Origin: Clostridium estertheticum
Lineage (GTDB): Bacteria; Bacillota; Clostridia; Clostridiales; Clostridiaceae
NCBI RefSeq assembly: GCF_026650985.1
Contig: NZ_CP086239.1
Location: forward strand, 3,534,001-3,598,000
Reading direction: 5' to 3'
DNA: 64,000 bases
Notes under the pieces: generated by a model
What the model was told of the DNA's origin: nothing
The model's input: the letters and a program-made list of their open reading frames with translations, nothing else
The model's database searches: none
Position numbers and translations under genes: made by a program
Shown: piece by piece, positions 52,018-61,813 of the stretch
Layout of the letters: each line of letters starts with the position of its first letter
Numbering within the stretch: the stretch's first letter is position 1

Positions 52018-52162
52018 AATTTTATCCTTCTTCCATTTAAAGATAGTGTTAACACTATCTTTATTTTATTTATTTAAAACCTTGCTCTTGCATGGTTTGT
52101 AGCTATTTTAAAATATAAGACCACTTACGGTAGAAGTTCTTCTTTATCTTAGTAACACCTCT

Positions 52163-52193
52163 ATCATAAGGGTTAAAGTTAACTTCATGTCAA
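52163..52193 (-). promoter_or_regulatory. MerR-type promoter of DUF3737 gene
   Basis: TTGACA and TATGAT are 19 bp apart with the dyad GAAGTTAACTTTAA. It drives the DUF3737 gene and probably the secreted protein gene after it. Confidence 0.87.
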
Positions 52194-52222
52194 TACCTTA
52201 ATCAAAATTCTTAAATTTTATA

Positions 52223-53320
52223 TTATTCAACATGGAATGTATACACCTTTTTATAATTTTCCCGATGGTAATAGCGCACCTCACCACTGCTTTGGTTGTA
52301 AACTATACTCCATTCGGTAGATTCAGCATCTTTAAAGTTATGTTTGCTTACGCTATCCATTGCATCACGGACTTCTTCCATGCTCATGGTTGTTGTCTTA
52401 CTTAGTTGCTTCATTAAAATATCATATCTAGAATGAGATTGAGCTGTTCCAATTCCATTTTTTTCACCATAAGCTAAATAAAAATTGGTAATTACAGGTG
52501 TTTTTGTTACAATCATCTTATTACCAACATATTCCACAACCACACTGTGTCCTTCAGTATCAGCCAAAGCAAAATGCACCATCAACCCCATGGATGCATG
52601 CATATCATGCTGTTTTAAAAGATTGATTGCTTGATCTACATTTGCAGCTTTATCCAGCAACAAACGAACGGCAGTTGTCGTTGTAATATCCGGTTTTTCG
52701 GTATTCTGATTGATATTATCAGAGTCCTCAATCATCAATACCGCTGCACTAAGTCCCTTTTCATTCATACCGTCCAGCGGTGCATAAAGCGCTACCATAG
52801 TACGCACTTTCTCTGGCAATCGATCTACGCTTCCCCCATATCCAGCACTGATAAAGTCCATATTCACTGTAGAAACAGAGGCATAGCCGTCTGAAGGTTT
52901 TGAAGAAACCACCAATGCATTACATGCCTGCCAATCAAAGTTCCTCCCAAATAAGGCATCGCCCTTGGGACTTTTGACAGATAGTGTACTGCAAGCAAAA
53001 CCTTCAGTTTTAAGTGACAGCTTATCTGCTCTTGAAACCATATTATTTTGGGTTAAAAATTTAACTACATCTGTATCAGAAGATGCCCCCCCCTGTTTAA
53101 GAAAGCTATCAAATCCATAGTTTCCCTCATATCGAACAGCAGAAAAATCATCTTCCAGCTTTGTTTGCTGCGTGGTAGGCTTTACTACGTTGCCATCATA
53201 TTTTTGAACATTTGCCATTGTGGAACCCTCCTTATTCTTCATAAACCTTATTCCTACGAATCCTGCCAACAAAAATATGGCTAAAAGTACAGATAGTAGT
53301 AACACAACTTTTTTCTTCAT
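52223..53320 (-). CDS. Choloylglycine-hydrolase-type linear amidase, membrane-anchored
   Basis: An N-terminal hydrophobic anchor is followed by GFACSTLSVKSPKGDALFGR with the nucleophile Cys110 internal rather than N-terminal, so the enzyme lacks the usual self-processing at residue 2 or must cleave at Cys110. NFDW, VDRLPEK, YAPLDGMNEKGL and QSHSRYDIL are Ntn-hydrolase family motifs. Substrates are linear amides such as conjugated bile salts, penicillin V or lactones. It probably acts outside the membrane. 365 residues; AGGGAG precedes the start. Confidence 0.88.
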   Translation of the reverse strand: MKKKVVLLLSVLLAIFLLAGFVGIRFMKNKEGSTMANVQKYDGNVVKPTTQQTKLEDDFSAVRYEGNYGFDSFLKQGGASSDTDVVKFLTQNNMVSRADKLSLKTEGFACSTLSVKSPKGDALFGRNFDWQACNALVVSSKPSDGYASVSTVNMDFISAGYGGSVDRLPEKVRTMVALYAPLDGMNEKGLSAAVLMIEDSDNINQNTEKPDITTTTAVRLLLDKAANVDQAINLLKQHDMHASMGLMVHFALADTEGHSVVVEYVGNKMIVTKTPVITNFYLAYGEKNGIGTAQSHSRYDILMKQLSKTTTMSMEEVRDAMDSVSKHNFKDAESTEWSIVYNQSSGEVRYYHRENYKKVYTFHVE

Positions 53321-53442
53321 TCTGTATCTCCCTTTCTGATCTCAACAATTTACTTGTTCATTAGCATAGTATAAAAAAGTCGCTTAAGCCATTATCTTCA
53401 GTAAAAACTATCCTCACAGATCCTTTCCCAGAATCAGCTCTG

Positions 53443-54051
53443 TCAAAGTAGTACGCGAATCGCAACCCCCGCTCCTAACATGATAATAATGCTTCCGAGA
53501 ATGTAGTTCAACCTCACGACCACCTTCCCAGTAATACGCTTCCTAAACAACCGAATCATAGCGACAATGAGTCCCCACCAAATACATGTACCAAGGAATA
53601 TTCCTAGACAAAGTCCAAGACATTGCACAGTGGAGGTAATACAGCCAATATTAAATATCGAGAATGCTAAAATAAATGTTATAATCGTTGTCGGATTTGT
53701 TATAGCTATCACAAAAGAGGACGCAAAGAAAGAAATTATCTGTGATGTTTTTGCGGTCTCCTTAACCACCTCCTGCTTCTTCAAAAGAATACTAACTCCC
53801 ATTATGATAATCATACCTCCTCCCACAAGGCTGATTATGCTTTGATATTTCAGCATAAAATCCAAACACAATGTCAATCCAAAAGCACTGATAAAAGCAT
53901 ATAGAAGATCAGCCGTAGAGCACCCTATTCCAGAGGCTAGACCTGCAAAAGTACCATGTGTAATTGTTCTTCTTATTGTGAGAGCGCCTATCGCTCCCAC
54001 TGGCACTCCAAAGACAAGACCTATACATATACCCTTCAATAAATATTCCAT
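53443..54051 (-). CDS. LysE/RhtB-family exporter
   Basis: MEYLLKGICIGLVFGVPVGA with RRTITHGTFAGLASGIGC and DLLYAFISAFGL are the LysE signature; six helices are evident. Family members export amino acids or derivatives. AAAGGATGG before ATG 54051 is the best start, with an upstream in-frame ATG rejected. It lies between the cyclophilin-like lipoprotein and the amidase on the same strand, so it may remove amine or acid products of the amidase. Confidence 0.9.
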   Translation of the reverse strand: MEYLLKGICIGLVFGVPVGAIGALTIRRTITHGTFAGLASGIGCSTADLLYAFISAFGLTLCLDFMLKYQSIISLVGGGMIIIMGVSILLKKQEVVKETAKTSQIISFFASSFVIAITNPTTIITFILAFSIFNIGCITSTVQCLGLCLGIFLGTCIWWGLIVAMIRLFRKRITGKVVVRLNYILGSIIIMLGAGVAIRVLL

Positions 54052-54125
54052 TGTCACCATCCTTTCACGCCTTATCTCTGCTTAACAGAGATACTCTAAC
54101 CATTGCTTATATGACTTTACAAATG

Positions 54126-54683
54126 TCATTTTGCAGGACTGATTGAAATGACTTTATTTCCCCATCCCTCTACAACAGGATTATTTTTTACAGCCTCGTT
54201 GAGTCCGTTGGTATTCTTAAGTTGTCCTACTTTGGTATAATTCCCCTTGACTTTTGCATCCTGATAAAAGAGGATGATTCTGTTAGGAGACGAATAGTAT
54301 AATTCCCCTGCCTTTTCCGTAGTAACTTCTTTAGAGTCGGAATCAATCTTATAGCTGCTTGGAATATCATAATACTGCATGACGTTAGAGTCACCAAAAT
54401 GATAAATCGGTAGATTCCAATCAACCTGTCCAATATACCTTCCTATCTCTGTTGCGGTTTTGTTGTTGTCAAGATTTAAGCTAAACGCATCGCCATTCGG
54501 GCCAAATCGTACCTCCAGATTAGGCAGCTTTGCGCTTGTCTTATCCCCAGATTCTATATTCGATTCGTCAGTACTGCTTTTAGCTGCATTGTTCGATTCG
54601 GTTGCTGCCTTCTTGCTTGTACATCCGGCAAAGGACATCGCTAGCAAAGCAACTAACATTAATGTAAATATTTTCTTTTTCAT
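54126..54683 (-). CDS. Cyclophilin-like lipoprotein
   Basis: The lipobox ALLAMSFAGC gives a lipid-anchored N-terminus at Cys21. A Ser/Asn-rich linker (ESNNAAKSSTDES) leads to the cyclophilin-like domain: LEVRFGPNGDAFSLNLDNNK to AGELYYSSPNRIILFYQDAK. It shares this fold with the proteins at 50196 and 59449. It is likely exposed on the outer membrane face, possibly binding a substrate for the adjacent ABC transporter. The gene lies 49 bp after the permease stop. Confidence 0.82.
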   Translation of the reverse strand: MKKKIFTLMLVALLAMSFAGCTSKKAATESNNAAKSSTDESNIESGDKTSAKLPNLEVRFGPNGDAFSLNLDNNKTATEIGRYIGQVDWNLPIYHFGDSNVMQYYDIPSSYKIDSDSKEVTTEKAGELYYSSPNRIILFYQDAKVKGNYTKVGQLKNTNGLNEAVKNNPVVEGWGNKVISISPAK

Positions 54684-54732
54684 AATTATATCGTCCTTTC
54701 TTTTTTATATATTTTCATGCTTATTAGTTATA

Positions 54733-57084
54733 TTATTTATTGATTAAAGTTGTGATATCTACCTTTTTAATTTTTCTTGAGAAAATGTATGCAAATACTA
54801 CAAATAGTACGATTATAATGAACGGAATCACTATTCCATTTCCAAATCCAAGTGTCGACTCAAACTTGCTTATACCAAATAATTTTAATAATATGGTTAT
54901 CACCGGATCAGCGAAAATGCAGCTAAGAACAATTCCAATTACCGTACCTGCCGTCACAACAATACCAAACCGCATAACAAAGGCAAGTCTTAATTTTAAC
55001 GATGTAAATCCGATACTTTTGAAAACAGCCATATCTCTCTGTTCTGCAAGTAGCATTTTACTGCTGGTAAGTCCTATTACCACCGAAATAAAGATTGCAA
55101 CAATTACATACATAAATTTGGTTAAAAGGTGCATGGTACTCACGATTCCATCGAGTCCCGACCAGCTATTTGTATGTACCTCCATATCCACCGGATATTT
55201 TTTTTGAAGATATGTTTTAATTTCATCACTCACCGATGAGTTTGCAAGAACATAATGATGACACCATATATAGGAATTAACATTACCTTTTTTCGCATAA
55301 CCTTCTCTGCTCATTCCTATGTTGGCACCCATTTCATTCGCACATTCATAAATACCAGTTACCATATATGTATGACTGAGGGTCCCATTCTTAATAGTTA
55401 CACTGTCACCGATGCCTATCCCTAACTCATCTGCTACAAATTCCGTTATGACAATCTGGTTATCTGCACGAATGGTATTACCAGATAATATATGAAAGCG
55501 TGAAGGTTGATCTATTACATTAGCTGTATAATTCACACCATTTACTGTTACTTTCTCCATTGCAATCTCGTATTTATCTTCTATTTGGGAATAAGAAGAA
55601 ATGATATTCTCGACTGCTTTCATATTCACATTACTAAGAGGCTTAACACCTAGATCGTGGTCAGCAACGCTGAACACATTCATAAGACCTTCTCCATTTG
55701 GTCCAATCCAAGTGTCCATCCTTCCCACTACAGAAACAAAAAACACAAGTAATATTGTGACAATGCCTGTTCCGACATATCGCTTTCCTCCAGATGCAAT
55801 TTGCCGCAAGGCAAGATGAAACGTTAATCCTTCCGACTTAAAAAGTGTATTACTTTTTATATATGATGCATGTCCCTGTGTATTGCCATTTATCGCACGA
55901 AGCGGTGGTATTTGAACAATTCTCACTGTTTTTATATATATAAATAGTGCAAATACACATAATATGATTACAAAAGTAAGCATACACCATCCATATGGAA
56001 GTGTTGTTGGCATAAGCAGACCAGTTGATGTTATCGTAAGTCTTGCTGACAAATCAATGACATAGATTGAACAAATGAATCCTAAAATCATTCCTGCCAC
56101 AATGCCTGAAACATATTGTAAAAACTGTAATAACCGCAATTTTCCACTTGTACAGCCTATGCTCTTTAAGATACCCATATCTTTATATTCCTGCTCAATT
56201 GCATTTGATATACTGTGACCCATGACAATCATAGATACAACAATAAGTATAATAACAAATGTAATCAAAAATCCTGTAAAAATATTTTGTAAAATAAGCA
56301 TAAATCCATATATTGACGAATCTGAATAAACAAATTCCGTATATTGAGTAAGTTTTGTATCCTTATTGATTGATTTATTGAATTCTGCTGGTGAAAGACT
56401 GCTGCTACCGCTCTGGAAAATATGAAGCATTGCTCCATCCCTTCCCAAAATATCGAAATCTGATGTTTTACTAAGGATATCGTTAACGTCCAACAAATCC
56501 GCTTCACTTATCAAAAAACTTTTCATGTCTATCATAGAACTGCCCATAAATGGATCTTCAAAATATCCCTTAATAGTAAAAACCTTTTCCTCACCATTAC
56601 GTGAAAGTTTAAAATGAACCTTATCACCTATTTTCACATTGTGTTTTAACTTTAGAGACGGCGAAATATAAATTTCGCCCTTTCCTACAGCCCTTACATC
56701 CTCATGTTCACTTAAGCCATTATTTAGGAATTTATAAGGATACTTATCAGAATCATACGCAATCAACTGCCCCTCGTCATCAGAGTTTATACCATTTATG
56801 CCATAACCTGCAAATACAACTGTCTGGTTCTCTACTTTTTCCACATCCGAAAGACCTTGTATTTTTTCTGTCAGCTGATTCAAATTATCAACGTTGCTCA
56901 CCCATGCTGTCATATCTCCATAACCCATTCTTGACATCTCTTGACTAACGTAACTACTCGAATTGATATATACAGTAAGCGCCATTACCAACGTAACTGA
57001 CACAGTAAAAATAAGTATAAATAGTCCTGCTATGCTCCCCTTTTGCCGTTTAATTCCAGCTTTCAGCAATGTTATAAAACCCAT
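54733..57084 (-). CDS. ABC transporter permease, FtsX-like (MacB/YtrF type)
   Basis: The 783-residue protein has two FtsX/MacB-type halves: TM1 (GSIAGLFILIFTVSVTLVMA), a large outer domain, a helix trio (FLITFVIILIVVSMIVM, LQYVSGIVAGMILGFI, LTFVIILCVFALFI), then a second outer domain and three more helices. This type does mechanotransmission or lipoprotein/peptide release rather than classic import. The ATPase gene is 10 bp upstream. The following lipoprotein may be the substrate-binding partner. Confidence 0.93.
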   Translation of the reverse strand: MGFITLLKAGIKRQKGSIAGLFILIFTVSVTLVMALTVYINSSSYVSQEMSRMGYGDMTAWVSNVDNLNQLTEKIQGLSDVEKVENQTVVFAGYGINGINSDDEGQLIAYDSDKYPYKFLNNGLSEHEDVRAVGKGEIYISPSLKLKHNVKIGDKVHFKLSRNGEEKVFTIKGYFEDPFMGSSMIDMKSFLISEADLLDVNDILSKTSDFDILGRDGAMLHIFQSGSSSLSPAEFNKSINKDTKLTQYTEFVYSDSSIYGFMLILQNIFTGFLITFVIILIVVSMIVMGHSISNAIEQEYKDMGILKSIGCTSGKLRLLQFLQYVSGIVAGMILGFICSIYVIDLSARLTITSTGLLMPTTLPYGWCMLTFVIILCVFALFIYIKTVRIVQIPPLRAINGNTQGHASYIKSNTLFKSEGLTFHLALRQIASGGKRYVGTGIVTILLVFFVSVVGRMDTWIGPNGEGLMNVFSVADHDLGVKPLSNVNMKAVENIISSYSQIEDKYEIAMEKVTVNGVNYTANVIDQPSRFHILSGNTIRADNQIVITEFVADELGIGIGDSVTIKNGTLSHTYMVTGIYECANEMGANIGMSREGYAKKGNVNSYIWCHHYVLANSSVSDEIKTYLQKKYPVDMEVHTNSWSGLDGIVSTMHLLTKFMYVIVAIFISVVIGLTSSKMLLAEQRDMAVFKSIGFTSLKLRLAFVMRFGIVVTAGTVIGIVLSCIFADPVITILLKLFGISKFESTLGFGNGIVIPFIIIVLFVVFAYIFSRKIKKVDITTLINK

Positions 57085-57094
57085 ACTCCACCTC

Positions 57095-57856
57095 CTACCA
57101 TTTCATAGAAGCAAGCCAGTTATTAAGCTGTACTTCCCTGTCCTTTCCATCCGATTGTTCATAAGATGGCATTTCTTTTTCGTCCACGATTTTTCCATCC
57201 TCAAGATACAGCAGCCTATTACCACGCAAAGCTGCACGTATATCATGTGTCACCATAATAATGCTTTGTCCCGAGTTATTTAATTTGCTTAAGATATTCA
57301 ATACTTCTTGCGTATTGTTCTTATTCAATGCACCAGTAGGCTCGTCCGCAAACACAATTCCAGGTTCATTAATGATTGCCCTTGCCACTGTAGCTCGCTG
57401 TGCTTCGCCTCCTGAAACCTCCGACGGAATTCGGTCCTTTTCATTACCGACATTCATTTGCTTAAACAGTTCTTCTGTTCGTGTACAAGTTTCCTTCGTG
57501 CTTCGCTCTTTTCCCAGATACCCGGCAACTGCTACATTTTCAAACAAGGTAAGATTACTAACAAGATGAGTCTGCTGAAACACAAATCCAAAGTCATGTG
57601 AACGAAGGTTTGCTATTTGCTTTTCACTAAGACTGCTGATTTCTTTCTCTTTATATATCACCTTGCCTTTACTAATCTTGTCCATACCGCTTAAAGCGTA
57701 AAGTAACGTCGATTTTCCAGCTCCAGAAGCACCCATAATAATAGTAAAATCACCTTCATAAAAGTCAACGCTAACATTATTTAGTACATCCACATGATTT
57801 TTTCCTATTTTAAATGATTTACAAACATCCACTGCTGATAAAAGTATTTTTTTCAT
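57095..57856 (-). CDS. ABC transporter ATP-binding protein
   Basis: Walker A is GASGAGKST, the Q loop FVFQQTHLV, the signature VSGGEAQR and Walker B IVFADEPTGALN; these fit the MacB/LolD-type ATPases. 253 residues; it pairs with the FtsX-like permease beginning 10 bp downstream. Ribosome site AAAGGAG. Together with the upstream CapK/PaaK-like ligase it forms one minus-strand unit. Confidence 0.95.
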   Translation of the reverse strand: MKKILLSAVDVCKSFKIGKNHVDVLNNVSVDFYEGDFTIIMGASGAGKSTLLYALSGMDKISKGKVIYKEKEISSLSEKQIANLRSHDFGFVFQQTHLVSNLTLFENVAVAGYLGKERSTKETCTRTEELFKQMNVGNEKDRIPSEVSGGEAQRATVARAIINEPGIVFADEPTGALNKNNTQEVLNILSKLNNSGQSIIMVTHDIRAALRGNRLLYLEDGKIVDEKEMPSYEQSDGKDREVQLNNWLASMKW

Positions 57857-57890
57857 AATTCACTCCTTTACTCTTCTATTAATTATATCT

Positions 57891-59234
57891 TTATTTTACA
57901 ATCAACCGCTTCTTTCCCGTCTGTGGATCAGGTAAGATTTCTTCTACAAAACGTACATTAAACTTCACATACTCTAGATGCTTTGTACTCAATATTTCTG
58001 CCATATTTTTTAGCATTCCCAATTGAATGCTATTTTTCTTTTCTTCATCAGAAACTTCAATCATCATTTCAAATGAATTACAATCTATTTGCCTAAATTG
58101 ATAATCCAAAAGTCCTTCAACACAAAATCCTTCTATTGCAAGTGGGTGAAGAAATTCTCTATTTCCATCTTTATCTTCAAACCAAATTATATCCTCATTT
58201 CGGCCCAAAATACTTTCCACTTTATTAAATGGATAAATACATTTTTCATCTAACTCCTTTAGTACTAACTGATCTGAGATTTTATAACGAATTAAGGGCT
58301 GTGCAAAATTGTAAAGTGATGTAAGATACATAGTTCCATCTTCCACCTCAATATAATTCATATCATCAAACAGATACATACCTTCTTCATGATTAGTTTC
58401 AACACCCAAAGCCAAAGATTCACTGGCACCATAGATATTCACAACATCTGCATGAAAAGTTTTTTCTATATAATCTCTTAATTTGCCGCAAAGTGGTTCA
58501 CCACAAGAAATCACCCTAGATACTTTGAGTTGTACTTCTCCCTTTTCCAAAAGTTCTCCAAGAATCTTGATAGCTGATGGATAACCTATAATCATATTGG
58601 GTTTAAACTTATGTAAATTTTCTATCCATTCTGCAATGGGTGTCTTAATGTCCAGAAATAATTGATTTGCATGCACCCCTTCGACACCGCTGCTGACTGC
58701 CATAGCTCCACCATAACGTCCATCTGTTGCAGCAATATATACAATTCGAGGTCTTTTGAACAAAAGCTTTAATATTTTAGGCATGGACATATTCCAAAAG
58801 GCAGCCCTTATAATGCCCAAAAGCATCTGATCCCACGCTTCCTCATCGTATACAAAATACCCCGGTTTTCCAGTACTACCTGAGGAATGCACTACATGAT
58901 ATTTATCCTTGAATTTTATCTGGTCTACAGACTCTTCTTTATCAAATTTTCGTATATCATTCTGATTCAAATCATCATTAGTTACCAACTCATCAAAATG
59001 TTCCATAAAAAGATCTTTGTCTATAATCGGAAAAGCTGAAATAGGAAGTGTAGAAATCTGTTCTCTTGTTATTCCCGCTTCTTCAAACGTTCTGCGATAA
59101 TACTTTGAATTCTCGTATGCATAGTTAAGCAGTTTCCTTAACTTTTTATTTTGTAAACTTTTAATTTGCTCTATGGTCTTCACTGTATTTCCTTTTAACT
59201 TGTACAGATTCCATAATAATTTAAAGTACTTCAT
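57891..59234 (-). CDS. CapK/PaaK-like adenylate-forming protein
   Basis: VVHSSGSTGKPGYFVYDEEA is the ATP-binding P-loop of phenylacetate-CoA ligase and coenzyme F390 synthetase-like enzymes. Other motifs are VVNIYGASESLALGVETNHE and ILGRNEDIIWFEDKDGN. At 447 residues it fits CapK-like proteins, which activate carboxylates, sometimes in surface-polymer genes. It heads the unit ligase, ATPase, permease, lipoprotein. A MerR-type promoter left by a decayed merR copy lies 88 bp upstream (59322), so it may have been captured by the electrophile regulon. Confidence 0.88.
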   Translation of the reverse strand: MKYFKLLWNLYKLKGNTVKTIEQIKSLQNKKLRKLLNYAYENSKYYRRTFEEAGITREQISTLPISAFPIIDKDLFMEHFDELVTNDDLNQNDIRKFDKEESVDQIKFKDKYHVVHSSGSTGKPGYFVYDEEAWDQMLLGIIRAAFWNMSMPKILKLLFKRPRIVYIAATDGRYGGAMAVSSGVEGVHANQLFLDIKTPIAEWIENLHKFKPNMIIGYPSAIKILGELLEKGEVQLKVSRVISCGEPLCGKLRDYIEKTFHADVVNIYGASESLALGVETNHEEGMYLFDDMNYIEVEDGTMYLTSLYNFAQPLIRYKISDQLVLKELDEKCIYPFNKVESILGRNEDIIWFEDKDGNREFLHPLAIEGFCVEGLLDYQFRQIDCNSFEMMIEVSDEEKKNSIQLGMLKNMAEILSTKHLEYVKFNVRFVEEILPDPQTGKKRLIVK

Positions 59235-59261
59235 TAATTCCTCCTATTTAAATCATTCTTT

Positions 59262-59321
59262 TTTAAACTTCATAACAAGCTCAATCAAATTAATTGACAT
59301 CTCATCATAATATATAAAATA
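59262..59321 (-). pseudogene. MerR regulator relic (copy 5)
   Basis: This piece corresponds to the middle of the MerR gene at 41000 (around NWIEFAMRFKK) and then joins directly to its promoter at 59322. The DNA-binding end and C-terminus are deleted. It shows that the merR cassette was once copied here too. Confidence 0.75.
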
Positions 59322-59352
59322 ATATTACCACCTTAAGTCAGCTCTAGGTCAA
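59322..59352 (-). promoter_or_regulatory. MerR-type promoter now upstream of CapK/ABC unit
   Basis: TTGACC and TAATAT are 19 bp apart, with the dyad of the merR-3 promoter (TAGAGCTGACTTAAGG in the others). It points to the CapK/PaaK-like gene 88 bp downstream after loss of merR. Confidence 0.82.
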
Positions 59353-59448
59353 GCGCCAAATGTAATAAATTTTTTGAATTTTCAATTTTTTCTACATATA
59401 ATTCTAGATACTTTATAACTCTAGCTGACATAAATAAAACTAAGACTA

Positions 59449-59967
59449 TTACTTCGCCAAATCAAAAGTAACCTTAATATTACCATCACCAACAACTTGT
59501 ACAAAGCTGGCCGCATCCTCAATATATCCAATACGAGTATATTTATAAGAACTGGAGAAGGTTTTATAGAACGCCACTAGACAGTTATCGCCGTAAAGCA
59601 TGATATCTCCTGCATGAATTTTTCCAGGTTGCTCTGAAACTGTAGGAAGCGTATTCGATAAATAATAGTATTTTTCATTGCCGTTTTGTTCGCTCATATC
59701 AACTGTGAGCGGAAATTGCTTAACTAACGCCTTCGTCGTTTGGTTATCATAAAGCTTTGCCGAAAATTCCTTGTTCCCGACCGTAATGATCAAATCTATC
59801 ATCGTTAATTTCTTTGATGCTTTACCATTATCTGTTTGTTGTGTAGAATCACTTCTTGGTGCTTCATGTTGACTTATCTGATTGTTTTCATTCGTTTCAC
59901 TATTATCGCAGGCAGTGATGGAAAAACATAACATAATCAAACATAGTATCGAAATTACTTTTTTCAT
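59449..59967 (-). CDS. Cyclophilin-like lipoprotein
   Basis: A lipobox (CFSITAC) yields a lipid-anchored Cys. After a polar linker comes the cyclophilin-like domain: LTMIDLIITVGNKEFSAKLY and YYYLSNTLPTVSEQPGKIHA to GDIMLYGDNCLVAFYKTFSS. The pattern matches the proteins at 50196 and 54126. MKKVISILC is preferred as start (59967), two codons after the first Met. The MerR-type promoter at 60115 is directly upstream. Confidence 0.82.
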   Translation of the reverse strand: MKKVISILCLIMLCFSITACDNSETNENNQISQHEAPRSDSTQQTDNGKASKKLTMIDLIITVGNKEFSAKLYDNQTTKALVKQFPLTVDMSEQNGNEKYYYLSNTLPTVSEQPGKIHAGDIMLYGDNCLVAFYKTFSSSYKYTRIGYIEDAASFVQVVGDGNIKVTFDLAK

Positions 59968-60014
59968 ATTCAATTTCCTTTCTGTGTAAACTAAAACAAT
60001 AGCATTTTGCTACG

Positions 60015-60110
60015 ATACACAATACATTGCCACAAATCAATCATCATATAATCTGCAATAAGATGAAAACAATAGAATTACTCCTGACTGGTTACGATTA
60101 TTGAGTTCCA
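60015..60110 (-). pseudogene. Copy of the acetyltransferase 3' region
   Basis: This segment is a diverged copy of 62490-62580, the last codons and downstream sequence of the acetyltransferase gene (shared text around CAATCATCATATAATC and TACTCCTGACTGGT). No coding capacity of its own. Confidence 0.75.
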
Positions 60111-60114
60111 TATA

Positions 60115-60145
60115 ATCATATATCTTAAAGTTAACTTTAAGTCAA
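60115..60145 (-). promoter_or_regulatory. MerR-type promoter of cyclophilin-like lipoprotein
   Basis: TTGACT and TATGAT are 19 bp apart. The spacer holds CTTAAAGTTAACTTTAAG, the same perfect 18-bp palindrome as at 30519. It is 148 bp before the start. Confidence 0.87.
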
Positions 60146-60187
60146 TGTTTATTTTCAAAAAAATTTTTCCATCTATTAAAATATAAA

Positions 60188-60215
60188 GAAGTATCTTATT
60201 TATATAAGATACTTC
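60188..60215. repeat. Palindromic target duplication, left copy
   Basis: GAAGTATCTTAT and its complement surround a 4-base centre, forming a 28-bp hairpin sequence identical to 61825-61852. The pair flanks the IS1182-type element. Confidence 0.88.
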
Positions 60216-60240
60216 AGACTGTTGACAAACATAAAATGTA

Positions 60241-60270
60241 AAACACTCTAATTTAAAATTGGAGTGTTTT
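60241..60270 (+). terminator. Leader terminator of IS1182 element
   Basis: AACACTCTAATT pairs with AATTGGAGTGTT, followed by TTTTTTTT. It lies before the transposase and would stop transcription entering from outside, a common IS safeguard. Confidence 0.8.
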
Positions 60271-60351
60271 TTTTCATATTCAAAAAGGATTTTACAACAT
60301 CAATGTCGAATATATATAGTATACAAACTTTATAATTCGGAGGGTTTAGTT

Positions 60352-61770
60352 ATGATTAATGAAAAGAACTTCACACAACAAAAATTAGAAATGGTATATT
60401 TAGAGGATTTAGTTCCTAAAGACCATATTCTCAGAAATATAGATAAATACATGGATTTCTCTTTCATAAGAGAATTGACTCAAAAATATTATTGTTTAGA
60501 TAATGGAAGACCTGGCGTAGATCCTATTTTACTCTTCAAAATGCTGTTTATTGGATACCTATTTGGAATAAAATCTGAGCGACAACTTGTAAAGGAAATT
60601 GAAGTAAATGTAGCTTATAGATGGTTTTTAGGACTAAGCCTTACTGATGTTATTCCAGATCATTCAACAATTAGCCAAAATAGACGTAGACGATTTAAAG
60701 GAACTGACGTGTTCCAAAAAATATTTGACGAAGTCGTATTTAAGGCTATAAATCTTAAGATGGTAACTGGTAAAATACTTTACACAGATTCTACACACCT
60801 AAAAGCAAATGCTAATAAGCGAAAGCTTGTGAAAATTGAAGTTGAAAAAACACCTAAAGAATATGTAGCTGATCTTAATAAAGCTGTAGAGGAAGATAGA
60901 ATAAATCACGGTAAAAGACCTTTGAAAGTGAAAGAACCTGTTACCATAATAAAAGAAATTAAAGTTAGCACAACTGACCCCGACAGCGGATATATGATGA
61001 GAGATGGCAAGCCGGAAGGCTTCTCCTATTTAGATCACAGAACTGTGGACAGTAAACACAATATAATTACTGATGTTTATGTTACTCCTGGAAATATAAA
61101 TGATGTTGATCCTTATATCGATAGATTGGATGTGCAAATAAAAAAATTTAATTTTAATACAAAATATGTTGGTGCCGATGCTGGTTATGCTACAAATCTT
61201 ATATGTAAAGAACTATTTGAGAGAGAATTAAAATCTGTAATGGGATATAGAAGGTCTCCACATACAAAAGGAATGTACACTAAAAATAAATTTCAATATG
61301 TTAAAGAGAAGGACATATATGTTTGCCCTGACTTAAGGGCTTTGCATTATAAAACGACAACTAGAGATGGATATAAAGAGTATGTTGGGAATGCAAAAGA
61401 TTGCAAAGAATGCCCAAATAGAACTCAATGTTTTTCTGATAAAAGTAAGGTTAAAACTGTTAGAAGACATGTTTGGGAAATGTATAAAGAAGATGTTGTA
61501 AAGTTTACCAAAACGGATAAGGGTAGAAATATATATAGAAGAAGGAAAGAAACTATAGAGCGAAGCTTCGCAGATTCTAAACAACTGCATGGGCTTCGCT
61601 ATTGCCATATGCGCGGATTAGAAAATGTGCAAGAGCAGTGTCTGCTTACAGCAGCAGTGCAAAATATGAAAAAGATAGCTAGCCTACTATCTTCCATGTT
61701 TTTTTATTTTATAACTAAAAACCTGTTGCATGTTACTAATTTATCTATAAATCAAAATGCTATCGCATAA
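60352..61770 (+). CDS. IS1182-family transposase
   Basis: The N-terminal part [20 protein letters not shown] and [20 protein letters not shown] is the conserved IS1182 N-domain; [20 protein letters not shown] follows, and [14 protein letters not shown] has the first catalytic Asp. [15 protein letters not shown] carries the second Asp, and [18 protein letters not shown] the Glu. 472 residues, full frame. GGAGGG before ATG 60352 sets the start; the frame itself is open from 60259. It is the only apparently intact DDE transposase in the window. Confidence 0.95.
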   Translation: MINEKNFTQQKLEMVYLEDLVPKDHILRNIDKYMDFSFIRELTQKYYCLDNGRPGVDPILLFKMLFIGYLFGIKSERQLVKEIEVNVAYRWFLGLSLTDVIPDHSTISQNRRRRFKGTDVFQKIFDEVVFKAINLKMVTGKILYTDSTHLKANANKRKLVKIEVEKTPKEYVADLNKAVEEDRINHGKRPLKVKEPVTIIKEIKVSTTDPDSGYMMRDGKPEGFSYLDHRTVDSKHNIITDVYVTPGNINDVDPYIDRLDVQIKKFNFNTKYVGADAGYATNLICKELFERELKSVMGYRRSPHTKGMYTKNKFQYVKEKDIYVCPDLRALHYKTTTRDGYKEYVGNAKDCKECPNRTQCFSDKSKVKTVRRHVWEMYKEDVVKFTKTDKGRNIYRRRKETIERSFADSKQLHGLRYCHMRGLENVQEQCLLTAAVQNMKKIASLLSSMFFYFITKNLLHVTNLSINQNAIA

Positions 61771-61780
61771 TTGCATATAA

Positions 61781-61813
61781 AAACCCAGTACAATAAAAAA
61801 TTATACTGGGTTT
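61781..61813 (+). terminator. Terminator of IS1182 transposase
   Basis: AAACCCAGTA pairs with TACTGGGTTT across a 13-base loop. It lies 10 bp past the stop codon, inside the element. Confidence 0.82.
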
